A stretch of DNA of 64,000 bases. Source: Farysia itapuensis (lineage: Eukaryota; Basidiomycota; Ustilaginomycetes; Ustilaginales; Ustilaginaceae). Below the pieces are notes generated by a model. The model saw only the letters and a program-made list of their open reading frames with translations, was not told where the DNA came from and did no database searches. The stretch lies in assembly GCA_023212645.1 (NCBI GenBank), contig JALBYC010000006.1, positions 554,293 to 618,292 of the forward strand, read 5' to 3'. This document shows positions 41,762 through 52,020 of the stretch, one piece after another. Each line of letters starts with the position of its first letter. Position 1 is the first letter of the stretch. The translations under genes and the position numbers were made by a program.

Positions 41762-44700
41762 ATGCCTGTCAGCAATCACTCGCAAACGCAGAGCCCGGCT
41801 GCTGAGGCAACGACGGCACACCGCATCGTTGTGAAATCAGTCAACGGTCACGAACCTGTCAACAATGGCAGCCCTGCATCACGTCCTGCTTCCTCCCACA
41901 TGCAAACACCGCAATCGTCTCCAACAAAGTCGAACGGAGCTGCGAGCCCCACAAAATCGCCAGGACGACCTCGCAGAATCGTCCCTGTTCTCACCACCTC
42001 CACCGACTTTGGCCCAAGCGCGGGCGACTCGAGCGACGAAGAGTCGGAATCAACAGCAGATGCAGCAGCAGATGCACTGAAGCAGAACGCCGTCAAGCGT
42101 CACAGCCGTAAAAGCAAGGTAAGATCGCTGTCACTTTCACAGCACAACGAGAGTCAAGCTGATCCATTCGTTTGTTTCTTAACGCAGACGGATGCCATGA
42201 CGGCAATGTCTGGTAGACAGGCTGTCGAAGCTAAGCCGTCTGCTACTTCTGCTTCTTCTGCTGACCCTTCCCGTCATCCAGTGCGAAAGATGACTACGAC
42301 AGCTGCACAAACGTTCCCGCCGCTCACGTTTGCCGACTCGAGTCACGAGACCGGTGGCAAAGCTTCCGGATCTGCTATTCCGACGAGCGCCAGCACACCT
42401 CGACGCCCCCCGCCCCGCTTACGACCTAGACTGTTTGATCTCGAGGAGGCACCCACCTTCTATCCCACCACTGAAGAATTCTCCGACCCGATGAGATACA
42501 TCTCTTGGGTCGCGCATCCCGAAGGAGGGAATGGTAAGGCGTATGGCATTGTCAAGGTGGTCCCGCCCGAAGGCTGGAATCCAGACTGCGTGATCGATCA
42601 GCAAACATTCCGCTTCCGCACCCGAGTACAGCGTCTCAACTCGCTCAGTGCAGACGCCCGAGCTTCACAGAACTATCAAGAACAGCTCCAGAAATTCCAC
42701 GCCCAACAGGGTCACAAACGTGTTTCGGTCCCCATCATTGACGGACGCTCAGTGGATCTGTATCAGCTCAAGCTGGCTGTCGCTGCTGTGGGCGGCTACG
42801 ACAATGTCTGCCGTGCCCGCAAGTGGACGGAGATCACCCGCAAGATTGGCTATAGCGAGCCCGAATGCTCACACCTCTCAACGCAAGTCAAGGCAGCATA
42901 CACTCGCATTATTCTGCCTTTTGAGGAGTTTATGAGCAAAGTCATGGCCCAAGCACGAACCTCGACAACCTCCGCCAGTCCCACTCTCGCACAGAGTGCT
43001 ACCATGACCAGTCAATCCGGCTCTCAAAACTCAGAGACAGCGCGAGTTCCGTCTGTTTCACCTGTGCTTGACAGTCATGCGTTTGCCGACGTGAAGCCTG
43101 GCTCTCACACACCAGAGCCGACCGCTTCTCAGCCTGCTGACCTCGGCGAAGCTCAGAGTCCATCTACGGCCGCCAATACCCGCCGAAGTTCTCGAAAGCG
43201 TGCAGAGACCAACACGCCGATTTCTGCTCAGCGAGGCACGCTCCAGGCAGGCTCGAGTCCCGCGACGCCCATAGCTGCTCGTCGCAGAAAGCAGGGCAGC
43301 CCTTACGGCGACACCGAAGTCAAGCGCGTCACGACGCAAGGTGCCGAGGAGCAGATGTGCGAGATCTGCCTTCGCGGCGAGGACGGGCCAAACATGCTAC
43401 TGTGCGACGAATGCAACCGTGGCTATCACATGTACTGTCTGCAACCTTCGCTGACAGCCATTCCAAAGTCCGAATGGTTCTGTCCGCCCTGCCTGTTTGG
43501 TACGGGGCACGACTTTGGCTTTGACGACGGTGAAACGCACAGCCTTTACACATTTTGGCAGCGTGCGGAAGCGTTTAAAAAGGCTTGGTGGTCCGCTCAC
43601 CCTGACAGCATCTGGAATCCAGGTCAGGGCGACCAAGATGGTGAACAACGCACCACAAATGGCCTAGCGCGAACGCTTCCCGGCACTGACCTCGTTGTCT
43701 CCGAGGATGATGTCGAACGAGAGTTTTGGAGGCTTGTTCATTGCCAGAATGAAGAAGTTGAGGTTGAATACGGTGCCGATGTACACTCGACAACGCACGG
43801 AAGCGCGATGCCTACGCAAGAGACTCATCCGCTTGATCCGTACGCCCGCGACAAATGGAATCTCAACAACCTGCCCATTCTGCCCGGCTCGCTGCTTCAA
43901 TACATCAAGTCGGATATCTCGGGCATGACGGTACCCTGGATCTACGTCGGCATGATTTTCTCCACATTCTGCTGGCACAATGAGGACCATTACACCTACT
44001 CGATCAACTACCAGCATTGGGGCGAGACCAAGACTTGGTATGGCATCCCTGGGGCGGACGCGGAAAAGTTCGAGAACGCCATGCGTAAAGCTGCTCCAGA
44101 TCTTTTCGAGATGCTGCCCGATTTGCTCTTTCACCTGACCACTATGATGAGCCCCGAAAAGCTCAAAAAAGAGGGAGTTCGCGTTGTTGCATGCGATCAA
44201 CGGGCAAATGAGTTTGTCATCACATTCCCAAAAGCTTACCACAGCGGCTTCAACCATGGCCTCAACCTCAACGAAGCCGTCAATTTTGCGTTGCCCGACT
44301 GGATCTACGATGATCTGGAGTCCACGCGTCGATATCAGTACTTCCGCAAGCCTGCTGTGTTTGCGCATGACCAGCTTTTGATCACTGTGTCGCAACAGAG
44401 CCAGACTACCGAGACGTCCGTCTGGCTCGAGTCGCCCATGCAGGAAATGGTCGAACGCGAAATTGCCAAGCGCAATGCGCTCCGCGACATCATCCCGGAC
44501 CTCGCTGAAGAGGTTTACGAGGAAGATGAGGCGGAAAGTAAATATCAGTGTTCGCACTGCACCATCTTTTGTTACCTCGGTCAGGTGACCAGTCCAAAGA
44601 CCGAGGGGGTCGCCTGTCTGGATCACGGTTTCGAAGTCTGCAGTGCCGATGCGCCTACGAAGTGGAAGCTCCGCCTCCGATTCTCGGACGATCAGCTTCG

Positions 44701-47700
44701 CAACATTCTGGCAAAGGTGTCCGAAAAGGCAGCTGTGCCTCGCAACTGGACTCAGAGGCTGAAAAAGACCTTGGCGGTCAGCGGGAACCCCCCACTCAAG
44801 TCTCTCCGATCTTTGATGCACGAGGGCGAGAAAATAGCTTTCCCTCTGGAGCCTTTGGAGAACTTGCGTATCTTTGTCAACTGCGCTAATGCTTGGGTGG
44901 AGCGTGCAACTGTGTTCTTGACTCGGAAGGTACACAAACGAAGAGGGGATGCCGGTACCACGTCAACGGGACGCGGTCGGCGCTCTATTGCTGCTGTAGA
45001 TGAAAGCGTCAGCGCTGATGTCACCATGGAAGATGCAGATTCCGCGACGGACCGCAGTCCGCGAGCCCTTGCAGCGCTTCTGGACGAGCTCGAGTCTCTG
45101 CACTTTGATGCTCCCGAAATTTCGGCGCTTCGTACAGTCGCCCAAGAGCTGGACGATTTCATCAAACAATGCGACACTATCTTCAAACGACGCGAACTGG
45201 AAGGCGACGACGCACTTAGCCTGAAAGACTGCGAGAGTGTCGCCGCACTAGGTAGCTCGCTAAACGTTGACGCACCTCAGATCAAGCAGCTTTGCGACTA
45301 CGTCGAGCGTCGCAAATGGATCAAAGAGGTGGAAGAAGTTCATGGCACCTATCTCTACCACCACGAAGTGGTTGCTTTGCTCGAAAGGGCCGAAAGCTGC
45401 GGTCTTCAGGACCACGAACTGCTTGTCGATCTGCAAAAGCGTAAAACCGCAGGCGAAGAGTGGACCGAGAAAGCCCGCGTCGCTCTCGAGGGATCAGATT
45501 TGATGACTGTTGCGCAGCTGGAAGAGCTCTTAGAGTCGTCGGCCGAGATCTCTGTCGTTGTCGAGGTTGCTCAAGACATTGCCGCCTTGCTTTCTAAAGC
45601 AAAGGAGCTTCAAAAGTCCATGCAGTCGATTCACAAGAATTTGACATCCAACGTTAGCGCTGCTGATGCCAAGGATGGCGACTTGTCCGTGGTCTCAATC
45701 TCAGAAGATCACGAGGTGGCAAGTCGTATGGCTTTGCTGCCGGAAACGCGCCGAGTGCTACGTGCTGCTCGGACCAACAACCTCAAGTTGGAGTGCTCCG
45801 AGGATGTTGAGAAAGCCTTGGCTGCCTACGATAGCTGGCGATCCGAGTACAACGCAATCATGCAGAAGCTCTCGAGCGTCACTCGTCAGCTCAGCGAAGC
45901 GGATCGCGCAAAAGAGCTCGAAAAGCTCAGCACAAGCGTCGAAGAAGCCACAAGCCCCGTCGATGATCAACCCAGAGGAAGCTTACGCCAATGCCTGTGC
46001 CGAACAGACCAAAAAGTCCCAATCCCATCTGGTGCGTCGGCTAGATGCCGCAGATGCAGCATCAAGTATCATCTGACCTGCATCAAGGTCAAGCCTATCG
46101 AGGTTACGAGAGCCAATGGCGACTGGCACTGCCCCTTTTGTCCTTGGGCCGGCTCCCCTGCGCTTTACAAGGCCAGAAGAGCAGTCGACTTGAGTGAGCT
46201 TGCAAGCTTGGTGTACGGCTTGGGCCATCGACGAGACCAGCTCAAGTTCTTGCCCGCCGAATGGGACACGATCGAAGAGATTGTCGCAAAGTTGATGCGG
46301 TACGAAACGGCTGCCAAGAACATGTACAAGACGCTGCCTCTGATGCGTCGAGATCAGAGCCGAGAATTTCTGTCACACTGGCTACGAAAATCATTCGCTT
46401 GCCCTGTCGACGTGTATGTCGGACCTGAAAAGGAAAAGGTCAAGGTGCTTGATATGGCCGACACTCGTCTGTTGGAGATGACAAGCGAACCGATGGAGTA
46501 CTCTGATCCGCTAAATCCGGACGACGCCGAAGGTGCAGACCGATCGCAAGATCCAGAACTGCGAGCAGCATTTGCAGATGGGCGGATTCCAGGTGTGGAT
46601 GCGCCAGATGATCGAAAGCGCAAGGCAAAACGCGGCAAGCGAGCCAAGCTGGTCTTCCGCGAAGAGATTGGTATCGGCGCCTTCCGTGGCAATCAGCCGA
46701 TTTACTGTCTGTGCCACGAAGGCGAGAGCGGGCGCATGATTGCGTGCGACAAGTGCATGCTTTGGTTCCACACCAGATGTGTCCGCCTTGCTGATCCTCC
46801 TAACCTGGGGGACGAACCGTGGATATGTCCCATGTGCTGCATCAAAGCGGAGCGCAAGTATCCGCAGGCAGAAGTCAAGGTCAAGGAGATGGACGTCACT
46901 GATCCCGATCTTTGGCTTGACATACGCGCTACGCTTCGTTCACTCAAAGACCCGGTGAGCAAGGTGCAGTCCTGGAACAGTCGAGCAGACGAACGCATCG
47001 TCCTCCACCTCGAGAAATTCCAGCCTGCGATCCATGCCGAAGAGATCCAGGTCCACAAGCCAAAGCGTCTCAAGACCGATGCTGAGTCACCTGTCAAAGC
47101 ACGAGGTACGCCTATGGACGAGACTGGCGGTACCTCTGGTATCTCTGCGAATCCCATTCCCCCAATTCCAAGCGAAGCTGCCCGCTTTTACTCGACCCCG
47201 AGCAAGGGTGTGCCGAGTCGGGCTGTGCAAGATCCAATGTCTGCCGCCAAGTCGGTCAGTGCGACGCCGCCGGTCTCTGATATACCCCGTGGAGTTTACC
47301 CTGATGCTCATGAGCGCATGCACGATCCGCGAAGGCGTTACGCGGACGGCATGGACAACCTCTACCGCCGCGGCGTCACTGATGCGATGCTGACGTGCTA
47401 CTACATTGCCTGGAACGGTCACACATTGGTGCACTCGCTGCGGGATGCGTACGGCACTGTAGTGGAGGTGCCGATTGGCGACAACGTTCCGTACAATGCC
47501 GAGGATCCGACCGGATCGAGAATGCTTAGGGCGGCAATTGAGCGGTACAACGAGCAGTGGAAGGAGCGAGGTCTGTCCCGTGCCGAGCAGGACGAGGCCG
47601 CGCGCTCACAGTATCGACATGCCGATCCGCGGTACCAGCACCAGTCTCGACACCATCATTACACGCCAGTGCCTATGTACGGTGAGTCGGCTGCGCCCCC

Positions 47701-48352
47701 TCTAGAGTACCGACGTGATATCGCGGAAGGTGAATGCGATCCTCGAGACCGCGAAGGAGACGCCCGTCATGCGCGCGTCGAGTCTCCAACTCCTCGCAAA
47801 AGTAGTGCGGCACACGAGCCTTATACACGCGATGTGGACGGCAGGAGCGGCAGACCTGCTGCGTCCACTGCAGTAGTTTCGTCAGTACGCGCGGAGCAAC
47901 CGCCCCATCGAGAGCACGTCGACGGTGACGAGCCTCAACCACAACCGCACGGACTAGCGGGTCCCTCCACCGTTCGCGCATCCGCCTCACCGCGCACTGC
48001 GTCCAAACCAGTTCACCCCGCAATGCCCGCCGCCGCCACCGCCGAAATCTCGGCTCTCGATCCTGCACTCAGCGAGCCGAGTCAAGCAGTCGACCCTGCC
48101 CTCACGAACCAAGACTCACCCCCTTCAACCGCACAGCCGACGCAGCCCAAACAGGAGCAGATCGATCCTGCAACCACAAGCACCACCGCCCAATCCGCCC
48201 CGCACAAAAGCACACCTGCTGGTCCTGCTGCCACTACAGCCGAAGAATCACACCAAGACGTCGAAACTGCCCGTCAAATGGCCCGTCGTATGCGTCCCAC
48301 TGCGTCCGACGCTGAAATTGACGAAATGGTACGCGCGTTCCTCTCCAACTAG
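41762..48352 (+). CDS. KDM5/JARID1-type histone H3K4 demethylase
   Basis: Start ATG 41762. A probable in-frame 69-nt intron lies at 42119-42187, giving about 2173 residues. Domains in order: JmjN near 207-250 (TFYPTTEEFSDPMRYI), ARID about 275-370 (VDLYQLKLAVAAVGGYDNV), PHD1 508-555 (MCEICLRGEDGPNMLLCDEC), JmjC about 690-835, C5HC2 zinc finger from about 907 (CSHCTIFCYLGQV), PLU-1-like helical region, PHD2 about 1387-1436 and PHD3 about 1624-1670 (MIACDKCMLWFHTRC). The JmjC iron ligands are intact: H716 and E718 in CWHNEDHY, H804 in AYHSGFNHGLN. The full KDM5 layout predicts demethylation of H3K4me3/2 using Fe(II) and 2-oxoglutarate. The C-terminus is disordered, rich in Pro, Gln and Ala. It contrasts with the JmjC protein at 8625, whose ligands are replaced. 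Confidence 0.92.
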   Translation: MPVSNHSQTQSPAAEATTAHRIVVKSVNGHEPVNNGSPASRPASSHMQTPQSSPTKSNGAASPTKSPGRPRRIVPVLTTSTDFGPSAGDSSDEESESTADAAADALKQNAVKRHSRKSKVRSLSLSQHNESQADPFVCFLTQTDAMTAMSGRQAVEAKPSATSASSADPSRHPVRKMTTTAAQTFPPLTFADSSHETGGKASGSAIPTSASTPRRPPPRLRPRLFDLEEAPTFYPTTEEFSDPMRYISWVAHPEGGNGKAYGIVKVVPPEGWNPDCVIDQQTFRFRTRVQRLNSLSADARASQNYQEQLQKFHAQQGHKRVSVPIIDGRSVDLYQLKLAVAAVGGYDNVCRARKWTEITRKIGYSEPECSHLSTQVKAAYTRIILPFEEFMSKVMAQARTSTTSASPTLAQSATMTSQSGSQNSETARVPSVSPVLDSHAFADVKPGSHTPEPTASQPADLGEAQSPSTAANTRRSSRKRAETNTPISAQRGTLQAGSSPATPIAARRRKQGSPYGDTEVKRVTTQGAEEQMCEICLRGEDGPNMLLCDECNRGYHMYCLQPSLTAIPKSEWFCPPCLFGTGHDFGFDDGETHSLYTFWQRAEAFKKAWWSAHPDSIWNPGQGDQDGEQRTTNGLARTLPGTDLVVSEDDVEREFWRLVHCQNEEVEVEYGADVHSTTHGSAMPTQETHPLDPYARDKWNLNNLPILPGSLLQYIKSDISGMTVPWIYVGMIFSTFCWHNEDHYTYSINYQHWGETKTWYGIPGADAEKFENAMRKAAPDLFEMLPDLLFHLTTMMSPEKLKKEGVRVVACDQRANEFVITFPKAYHSGFNHGLNLNEAVNFALPDWIYDDLESTRRYQYFRKPAVFAHDQLLITVSQQSQTTETSVWLESPMQEMVEREIAKRNALRDIIPDLAEEVYEEDEAESKYQCSHCTIFCYLGQVTSPKTEGVACLDHGFEVCSADAPTKWKLRLRFSDDQLRNILAKVSEKAAVPRNWTQRLKKTLAVSGNPPLKSLRSLMHEGEKIAFPLEPLENLRIFVNCANAWVERATVFLTRKVHKRRGDAGTTSTGRGRRSIAAVDESVSADVTMEDADSATDRSPRALAALLDELESLHFDAPEISALRTVAQELDDFIKQCDTIFKRRELEGDDALSLKDCESVAALGSSLNVDAPQIKQLCDYVERRKWIKEVEEVHGTYLYHHEVVALLERAESCGLQDHELLVDLQKRKTAGEEWTEKARVALEGSDLMTVAQLEELLESSAEISVVVEVAQDIAALLSKAKELQKSMQSIHKNLTSNVSAADAKDGDLSVVSISEDHEVASRMALLPETRRVLRAARTNNLKLECSEDVEKALAAYDSWRSEYNAIMQKLSSVTRQLSEADRAKELEKLSTSVEEATSPVDDQPRGSLRQCLCRTDQKVPIPSGASARCRRCSIKYHLTCIKVKPIEVTRANGDWHCPFCPWAGSPALYKARRAVDLSELASLVYGLGHRRDQLKFLPAEWDTIEEIVAKLMRYETAAKNMYKTLPLMRRDQSREFLSHWLRKSFACPVDVYVGPEKEKVKVLDMADTRLLEMTSEPMEYSDPLNPDDAEGADRSQDPELRAAFADGRIPGVDAPDDRKRKAKRGKRAKLVFREEIGIGAFRGNQPIYCLCHEGESGRMIACDKCMLWFHTRCVRLADPPNLGDEPWICPMCCIKAERKYPQAEVKVKEMDVTDPDLWLDIRATLRSLKDPVSKVQSWNSRADERIVLHLEKFQPAIHAEEIQVHKPKRLKTDAESPVKARGTPMDETGGTSGISANPIPPIPSEAARFYSTPSKGVPSRAVQDPMSAAKSVSATPPVSDIPRGVYPDAHERMHDPRRRYADGMDNLYRRGVTDAMLTCYYIAWNGHTLVHSLRDAYGTVVEVPIGDNVPYNAEDPTGSRMLRAAIERYNEQWKERGLSRAEQDEAARSQYRHADPRYQHQSRHHHYTPVPMYGESAAPPLEYRRDIAEGECDPRDREGDARHARVESPTPRKSSAAHEPYTRDVDGRSGRPAASTAVVSSVRAEQPPHREHVDGDEPQPQPHGLAGPSTVRASASPRTASKPVHPAMPAAATAEISALDPALSEPSQAVDPALTNQDSPPSTAQPTQPKQEQIDPATTSTTAQSAPHKSTPAGPAATTAEESHQDVETARQMARRMRPTASDAEIDEMVRAFLSN
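42119..42187 (+). other. Probable in-frame intron in the KDM5-type gene
   Basis: GTAAGA at 42119, a GCTGATCC branch-site match and AACGCAG ending at 42187 bound 69 nt (23 codons) with no stop codon. Retention would keep the frame, so the ORF alone cannot tell whether it is spliced. Confidence 0.65.
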
Positions 48353-48481
48353 CTGTCTCGCCCCCATCTCTTTCTGTACAAACTTCTCACACAAGGGAGC
48401 GCGGGTGAAATCAAATGGCAATATGTAGCATTGTTCCTGTACGTGCCAGGTAGCGCAGGGTGGGTGCGTTGTATGTATATG

Positions 48482-50650
48482 TTAAAGAATGCTGGTGGGC
48501 GGGAGTCTGTTAGGGTCGTTGCAGGATTTGCAGTCTTGCGCTTGCTGCTGCTTTTCAGCGTGGACGGGAGTGGATGCGCCCGAGTGGTCATCGTCGTCGT
48601 CGTCGGTGGGGTGCGAGGGGCTGTGAATGTGTTTCTCCTCGTCGATGCCGGCGGCGGTGGCGTTGGTGTCGTCGTCGGCGGCGGCAGCGCGTGCGCGTGC
48701 GAGCGCTTGCTTCGCCTGTCGTCTTGCGTCTCTTCGGCCAGACTTCTCAGCCTCGTGGGCGTAGAATTCGGCCGCTTCAAGCTCTTCACGCTCCAAAGCC
48801 ATAGCTGCACGACTGCGCTTGCGAATCTGCGCCCCGTACTTGAGCAGAATAAATGGCACAACACCCAAAGCGCATGCAATAGCGGCCAAGACCGTCGATG
48901 CATACTTGGGCGTCAGATTGCCATACATCTGCTGCGAAAACAGGGGAAAGGTAGCGGCGAACGTGTTTCGAAGGAAACTCTGTGCTGCCAGTGCGCTACT
49001 TGCGTAGCGTTCGTAGACGTCGGCCAGGTAGGAGAAGACGGCCAGATAGACGGGAAAGAGGGCGGTGTTGAAAATGACCAGTCCGATGATGCTGACGGCA
49101 GGGTTGATGAACGGACGGCCGGTCCAGGCAAAGATGAAGAGTCCGATGGGAGCAAGAATGGCACCAGCTGCTGCGTAATAGAGTCGCGCCTCGGGCGGCG
49201 GCTTTCCACCGTGTTTCTTAGTAGCCCTGGCGTATAGCTTCTCCTGGTGAAAGTTGAGGCCATACCCAATGAGACCTCCGACGGCAATGGTCAAAAGAGC
49301 CAAGTGTTGTTGATCAGAAGTCCACCCGTACCCGGCGTACACAATAGGAATGGCTTCGAGCGAAATAAAGATGATGCCCCAAAGGAATCCAATCCAGAGC
49401 GCAAAGGAGGCGACGACAGGCTCGAGCACGAGGTACTGCATCGGTCTAACGAGAGAGTACTTGACCATGACGAAGAAGTTGAGCCGTTCGTCGTCAGCTC
49501 GGCATCGGTGAAGCCTGCCGGTCTCTTGTGTCAGCCTTTTAGCGCGTTTGGAGAGCAGAACAGGACCGCGTGTCTCCTTGAGGACGATCAGCATAGTAAT
49601 GCTGGTCAAGAGAGCCAGACCGCCTTGCCACCAAAACATGATTCTCCAGCTGGCATGATTGACCGTGACGGCGGACAGATATGGCGAGACACCTTGTGCA
49701 ATGTAGACAGATAGTGCATAGAGGGACATTGGGAAGCCGCGTTCGCTTGCATGGAAGAGGTCAGAGACGCTGCCGGCGACCATGGAGTTACCGACACTGG
49801 CTGCCATTCCTTGAAAGAGTCGGACGACGATGATGGTGGTGATGTTCTTGGCGAGCGCTTGTGGGATAAATAGGACAGCAAATAAGAAAGATGCAGCAAG
49901 ATAGATAGGAGATCGACCGTAGACTTCGCTCAGAGGCGCCAGGATGAGTGGTGTGATGGAAACGGCCAGAAGGAAGGTTGTGTTGCCGACAAAGTAGATG
50001 AGTTGGGTCGTGCCCAAATCTCTTGCAGCTTCGACGGATGCTGACGGGTATCCACATCCGTTAAAGGCGGTACAGGCGGTGAACATGAAGCATGCTGAAA
50101 CGAGGGTCCATCTACGCAGAAGAGGCCAATTGAAAGGGTTTTCAGGATCGTCTATGGGCCAATCGATGTAGATGGCACCAGGGTCTTCAGACTTGGTGAG
50201 GGTGAGGGCTAATGCAGAGGCTGGATAATTTGGATCGGCACATCTGTGAGCAGAAGAAGCGCGAGACGAGGAGCGGTGGATACCTGAACGCGACGCTGTG
50301 TCTTGTGCATAGGCAATAGACGAAGCAGAATTTGAGCGAGGTCGTCTAGAGGCTAACGGCTGTAATTTTTGTGGCAAAGGTCCAGCATAATCGGCGTGCT
50401 CTGCATAATGGCCTTCAGAGGATCTAGATGATGTCGTTGAAGCTGATGAAGGTTTTAGAGCCGCAGAAGAAGCCTTCTTTCGCGACGATTGAGTTCCAGA
50501 AGGCGTAGAGGTTGGATCTAGTTGGGTCTGAGAAGACGAGGTTCTGAGCGAATTGGAGCCGGAGCCGTATACGTCGGTAGATGGAGCTGCACCAAAATAG
50601 GTGGGTGCCTTGTGTGGCTGATGAGAAGCACTCATGGTTTGGGAGCCCAA
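48482..50650 (-). CDS. Major facilitator superfamily transporter (DHA1-like)
   Basis: A 722-residue intronless MFS protein; M6 at 50635 is an equally good start. About 165 disordered residues precede IDWPIDDPENPFNWPLLRRW, the usual entry of fungal drug:H+ antiporter-1 and polyamine/multidrug transporters. Twelve membrane helices are expected between about 195 and 620. Motif A-like APLSEVYGRSPIYL follows helix 2 and VRLFQGMAASVGNSMVAGSVSDLF matches the family around helix 4. The central loop carries KETRGPVLLSKRAKRL, common to this group. The C-terminal 110 residues are cytosolic, charged and partly helical, with Asp-rich DDDDDDHSG. The substrate cannot be deduced. No biosynthetic cluster is adjacent. 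Confidence 0.88.
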   Translation of the reverse strand: MGSQTMSASHQPHKAPTYFGAAPSTDVYGSGSNSLRTSSSQTQLDPTSTPSGTQSSRKKASSAALKPSSASTTSSRSSEGHYAEHADYAGPLPQKLQPLASRRPRSNSASSIAYAQDTASRSGIHRSSSRASSAHRCADPNYPASALALTLTKSEDPGAIYIDWPIDDPENPFNWPLLRRWTLVSACFMFTACTAFNGCGYPSASVEAARDLGTTQLIYFVGNTTFLLAVSITPLILAPLSEVYGRSPIYLAASFLFAVLFIPQALAKNITTIIVVRLFQGMAASVGNSMVAGSVSDLFHASERGFPMSLYALSVYIAQGVSPYLSAVTVNHASWRIMFWWQGGLALLTSITMLIVLKETRGPVLLSKRAKRLTQETGRLHRCRADDERLNFFVMVKYSLVRPMQYLVLEPVVASFALWIGFLWGIIFISLEAIPIVYAGYGWTSDQQHLALLTIAVGGLIGYGLNFHQEKLYARATKKHGGKPPPEARLYYAAAGAILAPIGLFIFAWTGRPFINPAVSIIGLVIFNTALFPVYLAVFSYLADVYERYASSALAAQSFLRNTFAATFPLFSQQMYGNLTPKYASTVLAAIACALGVVPFILLKYGAQIRKRSRAAMALEREELEAAEFYAHEAEKSGRRDARRQAKQALARARAAAADDDTNATAAGIDEEKHIHSPSHPTDDDDDDHSGASTPVHAEKQQQAQDCKSCNDPNRLPPTSIL

Positions 50651-51110
50651 AGATCGTATATGGGCAGAAGACAGGAGAGTGGTGTGAAGGGAGAGAGTAC
50701 AGCATTCCCTCCCGAGTCATTGAAAGACATATATGACAATGGCGTTTCGTATATCCTCGGTGAATGCATTTTCGCGCCCGTTTCCTTTCATTGCCGGCTA
50801 AAAATTCGGAGAAAATTCGCCCAGTTTCGAATTGCGCCAGCCAGCGGCTAAAACACCGAACAAAGCACCGAGGCTAGCAGTACGTCGACTAGAGCAATCT
50901 GCTATCAGCATCGACAGGGTCTCGGACATAAAGCGGCATGCGCTGTTCCTGGTGACTTCATCTCAGATGCGCGACTAGGTGTTCAAGCTTGTAAAAGTTG
51001 CTGGTGAAAAAACTGGCGGGTAAGCCACCCGGTGCTTTTGCCGGGATAAGTGCGCACTTGCACAAAGAAGCGCGGCCGTGATCGCATGGGTCTTTGTTTT
51101 GGCGCTACAG
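50651..51110. other. Intergenic between MFS and WBP2-like genes
   Basis: This 460-nt stretch, with genes on the minus strand on both sides, holds the MFS promoter and the 3' UTR of the WBP2-like gene. Nothing else is supported. Confidence 0.45.
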
Positions 51111-51734
51111 TCAGGCGTTGGGCTGGTAAGGAGGAAGTGCATCTTGGTCTTGTGCCGACTGCTGGAGCTGGTCGAATAGACGTTTGCCTTGGTCGACGCC
51201 ATCGCGAAATGCAACGCCACCGGACTCCATGAACCAGATCCTGAGCTTGCCGACGGGAGTGACCATGCTGCCCGTTTGTCGTTGCGGCAGACCGCCGTCC
51301 TGCACTGGATAAACATCGGCTTCGAGGTAGGGCGCTGCAAAGACAGGAATGGTATATCTGTAGTTGTGAAAGTGGTCCAGCGGTACTGAAAGCGTGTCGA
51401 GCGTGCCTTGCTTCTGCTCAGTCGCGCGAGGCTGTCGAATGAAGACAAACTTGCATGAGTGGGATGAGGTTAGTACTCGCACTAGTCGTATCGACTTGGG
51501 CCCCAAATACATACTCTATGCGAAGAGATCATAGCATCTCCTTCGGCCTTGTAGGTGAGTTTCTCTGCATTGTAGTGGAGTCTGTGAAGCTTGATCAGCA
51601 GCTTGCACGTTCTGGCAGGAGAAAGCGTCTACGCACTGCAAAGAGGCCTTGTGAACAGCACAGAGGATACGCTCTTCTGGAAGCGGCAAGGGTCTGCGGC
51701 CAGCATCATCGAGCATGACCCAGTTGAGCGCCAT
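51111..51734 (-). CDS. WBP2-like protein with C-terminal PPxY-type motif, three exons
   Basis: I assembled exons 51734-51637, 51581-51515 and 51449-51111; introns are 55 and 65 nt (GTGCGT and GTATGT donors). The product has 167 residues. It starts MALNWVMLDDAG, followed by a GRAM/PH-like fold: LQLHYNAEKLTYKAEGDAM, SSHRFVFIRQP across the second junction, LSVPLDHFHNYRYTIPVFAA, YLEADVYPVQDGGLP and a closing FMESGGVAFRDGVD. That order matches WW-domain-binding protein 2 (WBP2) in animals and its fungal relatives. The C-terminus ends LPPYQPNA, a single PPY core of the kind bound by WW domains of Nedd4/Rsp5 ligases. Function is inferred from the family. The gene is divergent from FAT1, with 286 nt between start codons. 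Confidence 0.75.
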
Positions 51735-52020
51735 TATTTTTTCTGGAAGTTGGTGTTGCTACACGTGCATGCATGGTCACTGCGCAGTCAGTGGTGACCG
51801 GCAATTTCAATGTTTCACGCACCAAAAGTCAAAAATACATTTCCGAATGCAGATCATTATTGGCCACTTTGTAGTTCAAATTTGGGCGGGAATAGAAAGA
51901 GAGATGCATGGCTATGCGTTTTCACACTCTCTTCCCCGCTTTGTCCCATCCGCTATCCCACACCCGTTTCTCATTTGCGACAGACATCCTTCTGGCCTTC
52001 ATCTCGTCAGCCACTCCAGC

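Noticed and set aside
43664..44935. 423-codon reverse frame inside the KDM5-type gene
   Set aside because: The forward strand encodes the JmjC domain with intact catalytic residues; the antisense frame has no recognisable domain.
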